A stretch of 64,000 nt of DNA from Brachypterus glaber (Eukaryota > Arthropoda > Insecta > Coleoptera > Kateretidae), in NCBI GenBank assembly GCA_958510825.1, contig OY294049.1:28948620-29012619 (forward strand), read 5' to 3'. This document shows, one piece after another, positions 1 to 10,726 of the stretch; the first letter of the stretch is position 1; every line of letters starts with the position of its first letter. Both the position numbers and the translations under genes were made by a program. The notes beneath the pieces are model-generated. The model saw only the letters and a list, made by a program, of their open reading frames with translations. It was not told where the DNA came from and ran no database searches.

Positions 1-416
1 GGGCACTGATGGAAAAAAAAGTTTTCCAGGGGTGGAGATTTGGGGGGGGGGGTGAGATACAATTTTTTGTTTTCACATTTTTGGATTGAAAACTTATACT
101 AGCGGGTTGTCACGGGGTTGAATTCAATTCTGAAATAGGCAGAATATATTTTATCACCTTAAGGGCTATGACTAGTGCTCCCAATCATGACTTGAATGAA
201 TCCGAATCAATGACTGATAAACTGGACCAGTGACTTAATGAAATGTTTTCAATTATTGGTGAATTTATAAAAAAATACACATTCAATTTAATTGATAGAA
301 GTATAGAGAGTATTTAAATACTCTCTATACTTATAAATATTTATATTTATCCAAAAATGTGAAAATAAAAAATTGTATCTCTCCACCCCTGGAAAACTTT
401 TTTTCCATCAGTGCCC
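1..416. mobile_element. Foldback element with inverted arms, possibly cut by window start
   Basis: Bases 1-85 and 350-416 are reverse complements apart from a G-run present only in the left arm. The element may extend left of the window. Near its right arm lies a perfect 34-bp palindrome (299-332, AAGTATAGAGAGTATTT followed by its complement). No transposase reading frame is present, so it is a non-autonomous inverted-repeat element of unknown family. Confidence 0.7.
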
Positions 417-1550
417 TCAGGATTGGATTCAGCGCCCTCGAAAACTCCCGGGATAGACGTTTTCCTTTGAAAAACGAGGAAAAAATCTTTGCTCAATTTC
501 CCCGCCCTAACCCCCCTATTTTCCACCCCTGGTGCCTCTTTGGCCAGTCCAGAGGAATAGTATCTTATAGAGGACTCTTCTAACATCCATTTGCGCACTC
601 GCAGATGTTCCACAGTGCTATAGATTCAGAGATACGACCGATTTTAGATACTTTTTCTTGCATATTTTAACTACATATGATACGTATTTTTTTTAAGTAA
701 AAAAACGCCCCCATTCAAAAATAGCCCGCTGATTTTGGCTGAAAATTATTTTTCTTCACTTGGGATAACCCAAGGAACAAGTTCCTGCAAAAAAAAGTCA
801 TGTCCCAAGACTTCCCGGTTAAACCATTTCAAACCACCCGTGTGTATAAAGCTAAAAGTAACACATTTAAAACTTTTTTAATTTGTACAAGTGTTAAAAA
901 ATACGGAACAATTAATTAAGTAAATTTTGACAGCCTATAACTGGAAACAAATGAGCGCGGAAAAAAAAGATATGAATTCAATTTAAAGATCTTTAATTTC
1001 AAATAATAAAAAATAGTTTACCATAGGGAAAAATATAGAGGTGGCCACAGGGCCAACGAGTATTATTATAAAAGCGTCATTCGGTATTTAACTTGTAGTA
1101 AAGGTGAGACTATAAAACACGGTTTTTGATTTTTTTTTAATATCCCTTACCATTTTCGAGAAAAATGAAGAGGGCGGGAATTCTGGATCACCCTGTACCA
1201 AATTTAAATTAAAACTTAACGAAGAAAAATACTTACAACTGCGAGGAGTATACCATAAAATGCAAAGCATTATATATCTTCACTGCTTGTTGTAATATTA
1301 AAAACAATTAGAAATTATGTCTAAAAAATATTGTGTGCACCACGTGAGGGCCAAAACTATTGGTTTCAACTTTTTGTAAGTCGGCAAATACACTCAAAAT
1401 AATTATAACACGAAGAATAAATTTTAATATTAATATAAAAATGGATAATAAATATAACATAAATAAATAACTTAACAAAAATTATAAAAACTTAATATAA
1501 ACTAATATAAAAATAAATATTTCAATTATAAAATATCTTCCCCACATTGA
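417..1550. other. AT-rich stretch, nothing recognised
   Basis: The first 200 bases are C-rich on the plus strand and continue the flank of the foldback element. After that the sequence is AT-rich with no frame resembling a known protein. A CACCCTGTA motif near 1,190, recurrent in this window, may mark the end of an old transposon. Confidence 0.5.
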
Positions 1551-1745
1551 TTACTCATCATCCTGTTCGTAGAACAAAATGTAGGCTTCACCTGATACGA
1601 TCGATCTTATTGAAATTGAAGATACTCTAGAGTCGTTGTATTCATGCCACGTGTGATTATAGGGATGTTTTTTTATATTTTTAGGTATAGCAAAATTTAC
1701 CATAATAACTACAGTTGGATATTCGTGTACATGATAAGGGCGCAT
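1551..1745 (-). pseudogene. Ubiquitin-specific protease C-terminal fragment
   Basis: The minus-strand frame ends in a stop and contains WHEYNDSRVSSIS, then IVSGEAYILFYEQ. This matches the C-terminal end of the UCH/USP catalytic domain, where W-x-x-F/Y-N/D-D-x-x-V is followed by AY-x-LFY. USP enzymes are cysteine proteases that remove ubiquitin. The active-site cysteine box and a clear GHY histidine box are not seen; upstream minus-strand sequence (1,746-1,910, GC-richer than its surroundings) has stops in the expected frame. Only about 45 residues look homologous, against a usual domain of 300 or more. It is either a decayed retrocopy fragment or the last exon of a host gene whose other exons lie to the right. 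I favour a fragment because the flank carries stops and mobile elements. Homology is recognised by eye only. Confidence 0.5.
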
Positions 1746-1959
1746 TGTGCTTTAGTTGTACGGCCAAAAGTCCAAACGATTCACATTCCATACGATGTAA
1801 GGTTAGCGCACCTGATCACCAATGAACGTTCGATAACTGGTTGGTCCCGTTCACCGGTGATGATCCCACATCACGTCCACATGCAATGTGAAATGCTTCC
1901 CATATCTTAAGTTACAAATTTTGGCTCACTATTTATGGTATTTTTGGTTTGGACTTTTA

Positions 1960-2296
1960 CAGAGCGGTCCAAAAGTCACCCCCCCTTTTAACTTTTGAAC
2001 CAGTTGAGATATCGACTTCAAATTTAGAAATTTTAAATAAGACAACTTAAACTATCTTTTAGCATATATTTAATACTTTCAGCTCTTAAAATGTGGGCAG
2101 GGGGGCATGGGGGCACATTTTTTTAAATGGAAAGGGGGGTAGTGTAATACATCATTTTAAAGCTTATAAAATTCTCCATTTAACTCTATATTTTTAAATT
2201 AAAAAAAATGGGTTTAAAATGGGGTTGAAAATGGGTATTAATGTCAAAATTCCTCTAAAAAAAACAAATAATTTTTTAAAAATGCCTTATTAAAAA
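1960..2296 (+). mobile_element. Tc1-like MITE, left part only
   Basis: It starts with CAGAGCGGTCCAAAAGTCAC directly after a TA (1,958-1,959). It then matches the left arm of the element at 8,462 closely for about 300 bases, including the GTTGAGATATCGACTTCAAA stretch and the run GTGGGCAGGGGGGCATG. No right-hand inverted end is found downstream, so the copy is truncated or broken. The CAG-TGCGGTCC-AAAAGT type of end and the TA target suggest the Tc1/mariner superfamily. Confidence 0.7.
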
Positions 2297-2640
2297 GATC
2301 AGGTACCAAATTAGAAAAAAAAAACCAACCTAAAATAAAGAAGTTATAGGGGGCTAGACTTAAAAAAAATAAAATAATAGGGAACAGAAAATGTGCAATT
2401 TAATTAATTTTTGTAGAAAAAAATAATCAAAAGTTTCACTCGTATCAAATTTGAAAAAATCCCTCAAAACAAAAAGTTTTAGGGGACTCAACTTTTAAAA
2501 AATCGAAAAAATTGAAGGAAATGTGCTATTGAACTAATTTTTTCAGAAAAAATACCAAAGAGAAAAATTCATTTAAAAACCAAAAAGTTACAGGGGGTGC
2601 CACTTAAAAATTAGAAATATCCTAATACATACAATTTAAT
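2297..2640 (+). repeat. Degenerate tandem repeat, about 110-135 bp unit
   Basis: Three diverged units are marked by TTATAGGGGGCTAGACTT (near 2,344), TTTTAGGGGACTCAACTT (near 2,478) and TTACAGGGGGTGCCACTT (near 2,587), each preceded by a similar CAAATTTGAAAAA-type segment. Spacing is irregular. It directly follows the truncated Tc1-like end. Confidence 0.5.
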
Positions 2641-3270
2641 TAAGTTTAACTTAAAACTTTACCAGAATACTAAAGAATGCGAAACATATCTTTACAGCTT
2701 GCTTTTATCTGTGTATGCTAATGTTATTAATATCAATACAAGCAGGATAATAAATTACCCAGCACAATATCTGAGTGTATTTTGTCCACATATCGACTAA
2801 AAACTGGGAAAAGAGGAAATTAAAAGCATGTGGATTTTGTCATTAACAATGAAATTGGTCGTTTCTCGATGAGGGTGCTTAAATCAATTGCCGGTGCACC
2901 TTGCGTTCGTGTCGCTCGTACAGACAGGGTGAAAATAATTGTTTTACGAGGGAAAGTATTTAAGTAAACCATCTATTGCTTGGTAAATAAACGATTTCTT
3001 TTATACTAGCAACAATGGTGCAGGTCGCTTGCAAAACAGCTTAACACTACGACATTTTATGAAACAGAGACTTAAATTTTGGACCAAAGATTCTCAACGT
3101 GGAAAAAAACTTTTGGTCAAAAGTCAAAAGTCTCTTTGTCAAGCCGTTCTTGAAATAGCATTATTACCATTATTCTTATACATAGTAGAAGAGTTGAGGT
3201 GTAAACCTATTTAACTCAATTGCATATACATAATGAAAGATTGTATAAATTACAATAATTGTTATATAAA
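2641..3270. other. AT-rich stretch, nothing recognised
   Basis: No protein family, RNA gene or clear repeat was recognised. A 61-codon plus-strand frame (3,029-3,214) has no recognisable motif and is probably chance. Confidence 0.4.
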
Positions 3271-3745
3271 ATTGTCTAAACGGTTTTTAAATTTATTAAC
3301 ATTAGGAGCTTAAACATCATGCGGGAAAGAGTAGCGAAAATATGGTTACGCAAAAATGAAGGTCTGTGTTGTTCTGTAATGTTCATGCCGTAACTTAAAG
3401 TTGTGCTCTCTGAGACGATCGTCAGGTTAAGAGTAAAAATGTTCTGTAAGTTTATGGAAAAAGTATTATGTATAATACGGTAGTAGCAAGTCTGTCCAAC
3501 ACAGTGGAAAGACCGAATATTTGGAGCCTATCTTCATAGGAGGGACTAGTCCTTCCAGGGCACTCTCGTGGCTGTCCACTGAATGTTCTCCAAAGAGTTG
3601 ATATCCAACACTAAGGTTGGATGCCATACGGAAAACCTGAATTCAACTATCGGACGAATAAAAGTTTTGTACAAAAATGTAGCAGTTGGTACTGAAGGTA
3701 CTGAAGATAAAACTTTTTTAAACAAAAACAGAGTTTTTTTCGTTT
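3271..3745 (-). pseudogene. CR1-like LINE remnant: C-terminal part of ORF2
   Basis: Read on the minus strand, 3,546-3,745 encodes LYKTFIRPIVEF, then VWHP and DINSLENIQWTATR. This is the region just after the reverse transcriptase domain of CR1/L2-type LINEs (LYK-x-x-x-RP-x-x-EY and VQRRATR in intact copies). Further on, 3,361-3,420 encodes RLREHNFKLRHEHYRT and 3,271-3,303 encodes NVNKFKNRLDN, the usual final motifs of these proteins. The pieces lie in different frames with stops between, so the gene is dead. The order on the minus strand, together with the piece at 6,090-6,450, indicates one element later split by an insertion. Confidence 0.75.
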
Positions 3746-4148
3746 TATTACATAATATGTAATATATTATATAGTACATATGAGTAGTCCACTTGCAAAA
3801 CTTCCTAAGTTATATCCCCTATGAAAAGTGAGATAATGACATAATAGTATAAAACTTGTATAAATCTAAGTAAGTATGTATATGTAAAAATGTTTTTTAT
3901 GCAGAAAAAATCATTCACAGAGTGAAAAATCTTGTACTCCTGCAAAACACACTAAGTTACACAAGAGTCCACCTGCAAACGGTGCTCCTTAAAAATCCAC
4001 TTACCCAAGTTAAAATTAGCCACATTAGGATTTCTGTTCAAAAATAAATTCCAGCAAGCTGGATTTTTTTACACCCCTTTATTTTGTATCAGTAGAGTCA
4101 AGGTATCGTAAAATTTTGGGCTCATTTACCATAAATTTAACATTTTCA

Positions 4149-4460
4149 CTTGATTATGTTGAAACATGGTTTGGTATATCGACAAATATTTTATAATTAT
4201 ACATTTTAGATTTTCTTAATATATTTTTTCAATAATACGTCTGATGTTTGACAAATCTATCATAAATATAACTATAAAGGGTTCACTAATGAATTACGTT
4301 GTTGCTAAGAAATCTCAATAATATTTATTACCTATAAAAACATCATGACAGATTTATCAACCATCAGATGTGGTTTTGAAAAAATATATCAAGAAAATAT
4401 AAAATATATAATTATAAAATATTTGTCAATTTACCAAACCATGTTTCAACATAATCAAGT
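4149..4460. mobile_element. Foldback element inside the LINE remnant
   Basis: Bases 4,149-4,264 and 4,344-4,460 are diverged reverse complements. The outer ends are ACTTGATTATGTTGAAACAT and its complement. There is an 80-bp loop and no coding capacity. It lies in the 2.3-kb insert that separates the two LINE pieces. Confidence 0.75.
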
Positions 4461-5093
4461 AAAAATATAACAGAAAATATGCAGATAATTAGCAAACATG
4501 TAAAAATGTCAGCATGTGGAAGATTCACAAAAGTGTTATTATTTATAGTACTACATGTAAGTAAATGATAATAAAGCCTTTTATATAATATTTATCATGT
4601 CTGTTCTTTAATTAATAGAGTATAATAAACTTAAAACGACTAATTAAGTAAGTTAATATTCACGCAAGTAAAAAATAACCATAATATATGTGTGCCAGGT
4701 TCTTTCTAAAAATATTTTACCCAATCAATGAAGGAATTTTTATCAAAAGTTTCTGAAGTTTTAAGACTGTAGAACATGTCGTGAAACAGAATAATTCGAG
4801 AACGATAAAAGCTAGAGGCTTAAAATTTGGAGAGTATATCTGCATTGTAAAAATATCGACGGGAGTTGAATTTAAAGTGAATGAAAGAAGAGCCAAGAGG
4901 GCAAAAAAATTGGTCCACATTTTTTAATTTTTTTCAGGCCATGGTTTTAGATAGTTTTTAGGTAGAAAGTTTATCATAAAAAAGTTTCCTGTGATTTTTT
5001 ATACAGCAACAATAGCTTTGGAGGTATTAGTAAAATAACAATCATTGCTTTCCCATTAAAAAAATAAAAAAAAGGGAAAGCTCGTGCAAAATT
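4461..5093. other. AT-rich stretch, nothing recognised
   Basis: No recognisable gene or RNA. A minus-strand frame at 4,717-4,920 is hydrophobic and low in complexity and has no family I recognise. Confidence 0.4.
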
Positions 5094-5805
5094 TTAACCT
5101 AAAAACATGAAATATGGTATGGGTGCCCTTTGAATTAAAACCAACCGACAGCCCTGTCAAAATGACAGTCCAAGGTCATATTTTGCTAACTTTTGAAAGC
5201 CTCAACCTAGAAACATGAAATTTGGTTTAGGTGCCCTTTGCAACAAGGCTGACCCTAACAAAATGACAGTTGAAGGTCATATTTTGTAACTTTTGAACGC
5301 CTCAACGTATAAACATGAAATTTTGTATGGGTGCCTACCAGAATGACAGTTCAAGGTGATATTTTGCAACTTTTGAATGCCTCGACCTAGAAATATAATA
5401 TTTGGTATTGGTGCCCTTTGTAACAAGACCAATCGACAGCCCTGTCAAAATGACAGTTCAAGGTCATATTTTGCTTACTTTTGAACACCTCAACCTAGAA
5501 ATATGAAATATGGTATGGGTGCCCTTTGCAACAAGTCCAGTAGCTGACCCTGTCAAAATGACAGTTCAAGGTCATATTTTTTAAGTTTTAAATGCCTCGT
5601 AGAAACTTGAAATTTTGTATAGGTGCCCTTTGGAACAAGACTAGTCGGCGCCCCTACCAGAATGACAGTTCAAGGTCATATTTTTCTGAATTTTAATCAC
5701 CTCAACCTGAAAACATGAAATTCGGGATGGGTGCCCTTTGGAACAAGACTAGTCGACGCCCCTGTCAAAATGACAGTTCTAGGTCATACTTTTTAAACCC
5801 CATAT
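5094..5805 (+). repeat. Tandem array, about 7 units of 80-108 bp
   Basis: Each unit runs AACCTAGAAACATGAAATTT, GGTATGGGTGCCCTTTG, a variable AACAAGAC-GAC segment, TGTCAAAATGACAGTTC, AAGGTCATATTTTG and AACTTTTGAACGCCTC. Seven units are recognisable; the third has an internal deletion and the last is partial. Units differ by roughly 10-20 percent by eye, so the array is old. The GACAGTTCAAGGTCA core is the best conserved part. Confidence 0.9.
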
Positions 5806-6089
5806 ATCAATTTATACAAAAATATTATAAACACAAAAGTGCTTAGTTAAAATACTCCTACAAAACTGTCTAAGTTCTTCACGTTTTTTTTTAAATATAT
5901 AACATATAATAAGACAAGCATTAAAATATTTATTAAAATTAGGTTTTACTTAGGTTCCCTAACAATATCACAAATTTTCACATTCATACCAGCTTTATTC
6001 TTAATAGGAGGAACTTTCTTGTTTTGCCAGTGTCTTAACCGTTGCTAAGTATCTTAACCGTTACCGGTACTTAGCACATTTTTAAGCTA

Positions 6090-6450
6090 GGCCATCAGGT
6101 ACTTAGCACATTTGTATGCTAGGCCATCAATATGTTCAGAGTATGGTGTCTCTAGTCACCAATATACCAAGATCAGTATGCTTATCCATTTTTTTTTAGT
6201 ACAATATTACTTAGGTAATAGTTTATTTTAGGATTGTTTTTGCCTAAATGTAGAACCACACACTTATCAATATTTAATGGTATCATCCATGTTTTACTCC
6301 AATTCACAATTATATTTATATCCTGCTGGGTGAGATGATGATTTAGGAGAGGGTTTCCATAAAATTTGGAGTCATCAGCAAAGAATGAACTGATACACGA
6401 AAGCAGTCTAGGTAAATCAGAGATAAAAATTAACAGTGTACAATCTTAAA
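6090..6450 (-). pseudogene. CR1-like LINE remnant: reverse transcriptase fragment
   Basis: The minus strand reads FISDLPRLLSCISSFFADDS, then NWSKTWMIPLNIDKCVVLHL, then, with a frame change, a DLGILVT-type segment. These match reverse transcriptase motifs: the LP-x-x-LS stretch before the F-A-D-D catalytic box (bases 6,371-6,382, both aspartates intact), and the N-x-x-K-C-x-VLH-x-G region typical of CR1/L2-type LINEs. About 65 codons are open, then stops appear. It is the N-terminal neighbour of the piece at 3,271-3,745 on the same strand. It fell below the length cut of a simple reading-frame search, so it is easy to overlook. Confidence 0.75.
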
Positions 6451-6714
6451 AAAGAGTTTCCAGCTTTAACTCTGAAAAATCTATAAAACACAAGATTACA
6501 GATATTTTAAATAAAAACACTTTTTTAGACGCACGGCCCTAGTAGTTCCTTTTCGGACCAACCTTTATAGGAATATTTTTGTATGTAGAATACCTCTAAA
6601 TTTTTTTACGTGAGTTCTGGACCACCCTGTATGTTGAACACTTTTTTTAAAATTTTAAGCTAAGGTTCAAACAAACTTCTATTTTATCCTAATGGGAGTC
6701 GACCACAAAAAAAA

Positions 6715-6815
6715 GATTCCTTGAACCAAGGTTGTGTAATGATGAGGCGGAAACAGCCTCTCATGTTCTTCTTGACTGTATGGCTCTACATCGGTGGAGA
6801 CGGCGGCAACCTGGG
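6715..6815 (+). pseudogene. LINE ORF2 C-terminal zinc-knuckle fragment
   Basis: The frame reads PRLCNDEAETASHVLLDCMA, then LHRWRRR. This matches the terminal CCHC-type zinc knuckle of insect non-LTR ORF2 proteins (C-x2-C, ET-x-x-H-x4-C); the first cysteine is lost. The similarity stops where a CACCCTGTATA motif begins near 6,820. It belongs to a different LINE lineage from the minus-strand CR1-like pieces. Confidence 0.65.
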
Positions 6816-7770
6816 AATCACCCTGTATATTTTCAAAGAATTGTAATTGTACAATATGGTTTTATGTCAACGTTGACACTCAATCTGCTTGTAAGTCAAG
6901 TTAACCTAAAATTTTTATTTTTATCTCGACCTTGGGTTATCTTGAGGCAACAGTCCTGTATCTAATACCCATTAGGTATAATCTAGTTATAACTCCATCC
7001 CATATTGAAATTTTCCAAGGTGTAAACCGCCAAGTGTTAGTAGTTTAATATTCCATCAATCTATTTTCTAATTTTCGTACAGAGTGAATCATTATGGGGT
7101 ACTAATCTAAAAAAAAAGGATTTTTTGAACCAAGGACGCGTGTCTTCCGATATGTTTAAATCCATATTCTCTTCTTTCAAGGCAAGCATTTTTTTAACAG
7201 AACTCAATGTCCTTGAATGAAGAGCTCGGGTTTTTAAAAATTCTACAAATGTATCAAATCTAAAAAATAAATGATTCCAATCCCAGACCTAGTCATCTTA
7301 CATAATAACCTTCCCTCGTATGGACATATAGAAAAAAGTCCGCTTGGTAGAAGCAACGCTGGATGACGGTTACGATGGGGGATTGTCATGCGGAACACCG
7401 CCTAAGCTCCCGCGCTTTTACAACCATACAAACACCACTAAATGGAATTAAAAAAAACTTATATAGTTAAAAGAGTTTTTTCTTTAACTCATTAATAGAC
7501 ATCAGTTGAAAAAGTACAAAGAAAAATAGATTGCATGGAATTAAAAGTTGATTGTAATTTATAAGAATTTTTTCGAATTAATTTAATAGATATATTTAAA
7601 TTTTTAATAGTAAATGTATCACTAGATCGCATAATCTGGAAAAAAATTGCAGTATCCACAAATTGTATTACCTATACATCCGCAGAGAAAATTCTAGCAA
7701 CAGTTTCCATAAAATGTAGCAGTTGATTAGAACCTATCTAGAATGGATAGATTTTGCAGATGAGTGATGA
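6816..7770. other. AT-rich stretch with repeat ends
   Basis: It begins with CACCCTGTATA. A segment near 7,105-7,140 (AAGGATTTTTTGAACCAAGG) parallels 6,703-6,725, so the two may be ends of one repeat family. No gene recognised. Confidence 0.4.
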
Positions 7771-7780
7771 TAGTATACAT

Positions 7781-8452
7781 TAAGGTGCAGCGAAATTTTT
7801 TTTTTCCCAATCATATAATTATATTATGTTATATAACACTATGTACCAAACGTTGCTTTTATTATAGAACATTACCAGTATTTTTTTTCAATTTTTTTGG
7901 AAGTAGTTTTTATTCCCAACAGTTGCCTTGAAATTAATCAACATTCAAGAAATTTTAAATTTTGTTGAATGAACCAATATTAATCCCAATTTGAAAATTG
8001 CATTATAGGGGTTTTTTTAGGTTGCTGAAATTGAATCTGATAATAAACAAAATCTAGCTCCGCTCCAGGGGGTGAGGGTGGGGCTAAAATTGAAAAAAAT
8101 TTACTGGTTATGTTCTATAATAAAGGCAACTTTTGGTACATAGTGCTATTCGATAGGGCGAAAAAAAAATTAGCCCCACCCTCACCCCCGGGGGTGGAGT
8201 TTTTTATTATCAGATTCGATTTCAGCAACCTCTAAAACCCCTATAATGCAATTTTCAAAATTGGATTAATATTGGTTCATTCAACAAAATTTAAAATTGC
8301 TTGAATTCTGATTAATTTCAAGGCCCCCGTCGGGAATCAAAAATAATGAAAAAAAATACTGGTTATGTTTTATAATAAAGGCAACTTTTGGTACATAGTG
8401 CTATGCGTATGCTGTGTATGATTGGGCGAAACAAAATGTTCGCTCCATCCTA
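7781..8452. mobile_element. hAT-like foldback element with 8-bp target duplication
   Basis: The left end TAAGGTGCAGCG and right end CGCTCCATCCTA are imperfect inverted repeats, flanked by GTATACAT on both sides (7,773-7,780 and 8,453-8,460). An 8-bp duplication and T-A-x-G ends suggest the hAT superfamily. The arms pair over about 280 bases each (7,781-8,060 and 8,165-8,452), including AACCCCTATAATGCAATTTT. A second direct copy of the ACTGGTTATGTT segment lies in the loop (8,103 and 8,363). No transposase is present. Confidence 0.75.
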
Positions 8453-8872
8453 GTATACATACAGAGCGGTCCAAAAGTCACCCCCCCCCCTCTTAACTTT
8501 TGAACCAGTTGAGATATCGACTTCAAATTTGGAACTTTTAAATAAGACAATTTAAACTATCTTTTAGCATATATTTAATACTTTTAGCTCTTAAAATGTG
8601 GGCAGGGGGGCATGTGGGCACATTTTTTTAAATGGAAAGGGGGGTCGTGTAATACATCATTTTAAAGCTTATAAAATTCTCCATTTAACTCCATATTTTT
8701 AAATTAAAAAAAAAAAATTGGGTTTAAAATGGGGTTGAAAATGGGTATTAATGTCAAAGTTCCTCTAAAAAAAAACAAATAATGTTTTAAAAAAGCCTAA
8801 TTTCATCATGAAAAAACAAATAATGTTTTAAAAAAGCCTAATTTCATCATAAAAAAATGTTAATTATACTTT

Positions 8873-9310
8873 CTCCCCTGAGACTGCCACTTTGACGAGT
8901 GAGTCATTGGGCCCACATCCTAATGACTCCGGTGGGGGAGCTTTAAAACTAATCAGAAGTCAAACCGGTATCCCTTTGTAGGCTGCAACGACCTCCCCTG
9001 ACTGAACAGGGGGTAGCAGTGCCCCCACAGGGACTGCACTGATCTCCCATGTCCAGGCAGGGGGGTAGTAGTAACAAAGGGACTGGGGATCGTGGCCTTG
9101 CCTTGACCGGCTGGGCCAAAGTGGAAGGAAAACCACAACGTAAACCCCTCAATCTACAAAGGTGTGCGTGGTATCGCGCCGAAGAGATAAATTGGTGATG
9201 AGGATGATCACCCCCAAGCGACGCCACTCCCCGGGCACCGGGCGAAACCCGGGCAGGCCCCTGCATATTTATATGTATGGGTATAAAACCGGCACATTCG
9301 TGGGAACAAC
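8873..9310 (+). promoter_or_regulatory. 5' untranslated leader of the LINE
   Basis: This GC-rich leader begins CTCCCCTGAGACTGCC and ends just before the ORF1 start. It contains two similar segments (near 8,990-9,015 and 9,045-9,075), each with CAGG-GGGTAG. LINE leaders normally carry an internal promoter; no specific element can be pointed to here. Minus-strand open frames in it have no family resemblance. Confidence 0.6.
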
Positions 9311-10722
9311 ATGAAAGACAAAAACAAAAACAAAAAAATACTGAGAAGGCTTACAGCCATCCAACCCGCCTCTCAGGGTGCGAGCAGTGGGATCTCTTCG
9401 GGTCCCGCTCAACCGCAGCCAGAGCAGGAGGGTTCCGCCGTGCAAAATGTGGGCGGTGAGGCGCATCTGACGCCTAACCCAAACCCACAGGATGCATCGG
9501 TGAGTAAAAAGGACTCTTAGGGCAGTCTCCAAACCCCCGTAAATAGGGCTGAAAAACCCGACCTTACGGTGCAGACGGAGAATGTTCAGGCGAGCCTACA
9601 AAATATTCGCCTGAGGGAAAAAAGGCCCTCAGGTGCTCAAAGGAAGAAGGCTAAGAAATTAGCAGCACTAGAGGCGCAGAAGCTGTATCTAGACCAACCC
9701 GGTACCAGCGGAGGTAAAGTTGGGGACGTAAACACACCCCCCCTAAGCCAAAGCACGGTACCGTGAAACAACAAGAGGGGAAGACTCAGAAAGGTCTTAA
9801 AAGGGAACGATCTAAATCAAGAACCACTCAAGGAAGAAGGCCGGCTAAGTCTAGCAGGGGAGCGGAAGCACCCAGCTACAAAGCGGCCTTATCAGGGATA
9901 AAAATGGCTATTGTAGCCAAAGGATTCCCTGAGAACGCTATATCTGAGGAGCAGACCAATGCACTCAAAACAGCGATAGTGGAGAAGATAGATGAGATAC
10001 CCGAAGGGGGAGCATCACCTAGCTTTGACCACGTGTACCGACAGGGGGGGGCAGTGCTCATCATCTGCACGGACCAGGCCACTTGTGACTGGCTTCGTGG
10101 GGTGATACCACAAGTCCAACCCTGGGAAGGCGCCACGCTTAGTGTAATGAAGGCGACGGAATTACCTAAGCTAGTGAGGGCAGGAGTTTGGATCCCGGGG
10201 CCGGCAACGGAACCGGCCAAAGTCCTGAAAAGGCTACAGACCCAAAACAAGGGTCTGCGGACTGCCGGCTGGAAGGTCGTTGACACCAAATCTGACCCAA
10301 AAGGTCAGAACTTGGTGATCACCATGGAAGAAAATTCATGGAAGGCTATTCTGGACCGAGGAAACAGACTTACCTATACCCTAGGCAAAGTTCAGTTTTG
10401 GGCCATCGGTGGCAGAAAAGCTAAAGGGGCTGCATCCAGCAAAACTCAGAAGGAAGCAGTGCAAGGGAACGCTGAAGGGGAGGATCCGACGACCGGAACT
10501 CCCATGGAGGCGGAACCAACCACTGCCGAAATCATGGCGGAAGATGTGGCCCCCGGTCCGGGAACAGGACCAGAACCCGCTGCCCAGCAGGTGCCAAGTA
10601 GTACCTCAGGGCAAGCAATCCAATCTGGGTCAAAAAATGACACAGAACCGATGGAGCAGGAGGCGGATCAGTCACCAGACAGGGACAGGAAGAACCTGCT
10701 GGTAATACACCTGAAGAAATAA
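9311..10722 (+). pseudogene. LINE ORF1 protein (DUF4780-like), broken
   Basis: The start ATG at 9,311 begins MKDKNKNKKILRRL, a basic N-terminus followed by a proline/glutamine-rich linker. A TAG at 9,518-9,520 interrupts the frame, and the same frame then resumes to a TGA at 9,764-9,766. A frameshift near 9,763 is needed to enter the main frame, which runs to TAA at 10,720-10,722. The conserved domain (about 9,890-10,420) has KMAIV, FPENAISEEQ, ICTDQATCDWL, PWEGATL, ELPKLVRAGVWIPG, LKRLQTQNKGLRTAGWKVV and LGKVQFW. This is the pattern I associate with DUF4780, a domain of insect retroelement ORF1 proteins. No CCHC zinc knuckles are seen. The acidic, proline-rich tail is low in complexity. ORF1 proteins bind element RNA. 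ORF2 starts 4 bases downstream, suggesting coupled translation. Two lesions make this copy inactive. Confidence 0.85.
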
Positions 10723-10726
10723 GCCA

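Noticed and set aside
3029..3214. 61-codon plus-strand gene
   Set aside because: No family motif, no supporting context and surrounded by remnants of mobile elements.
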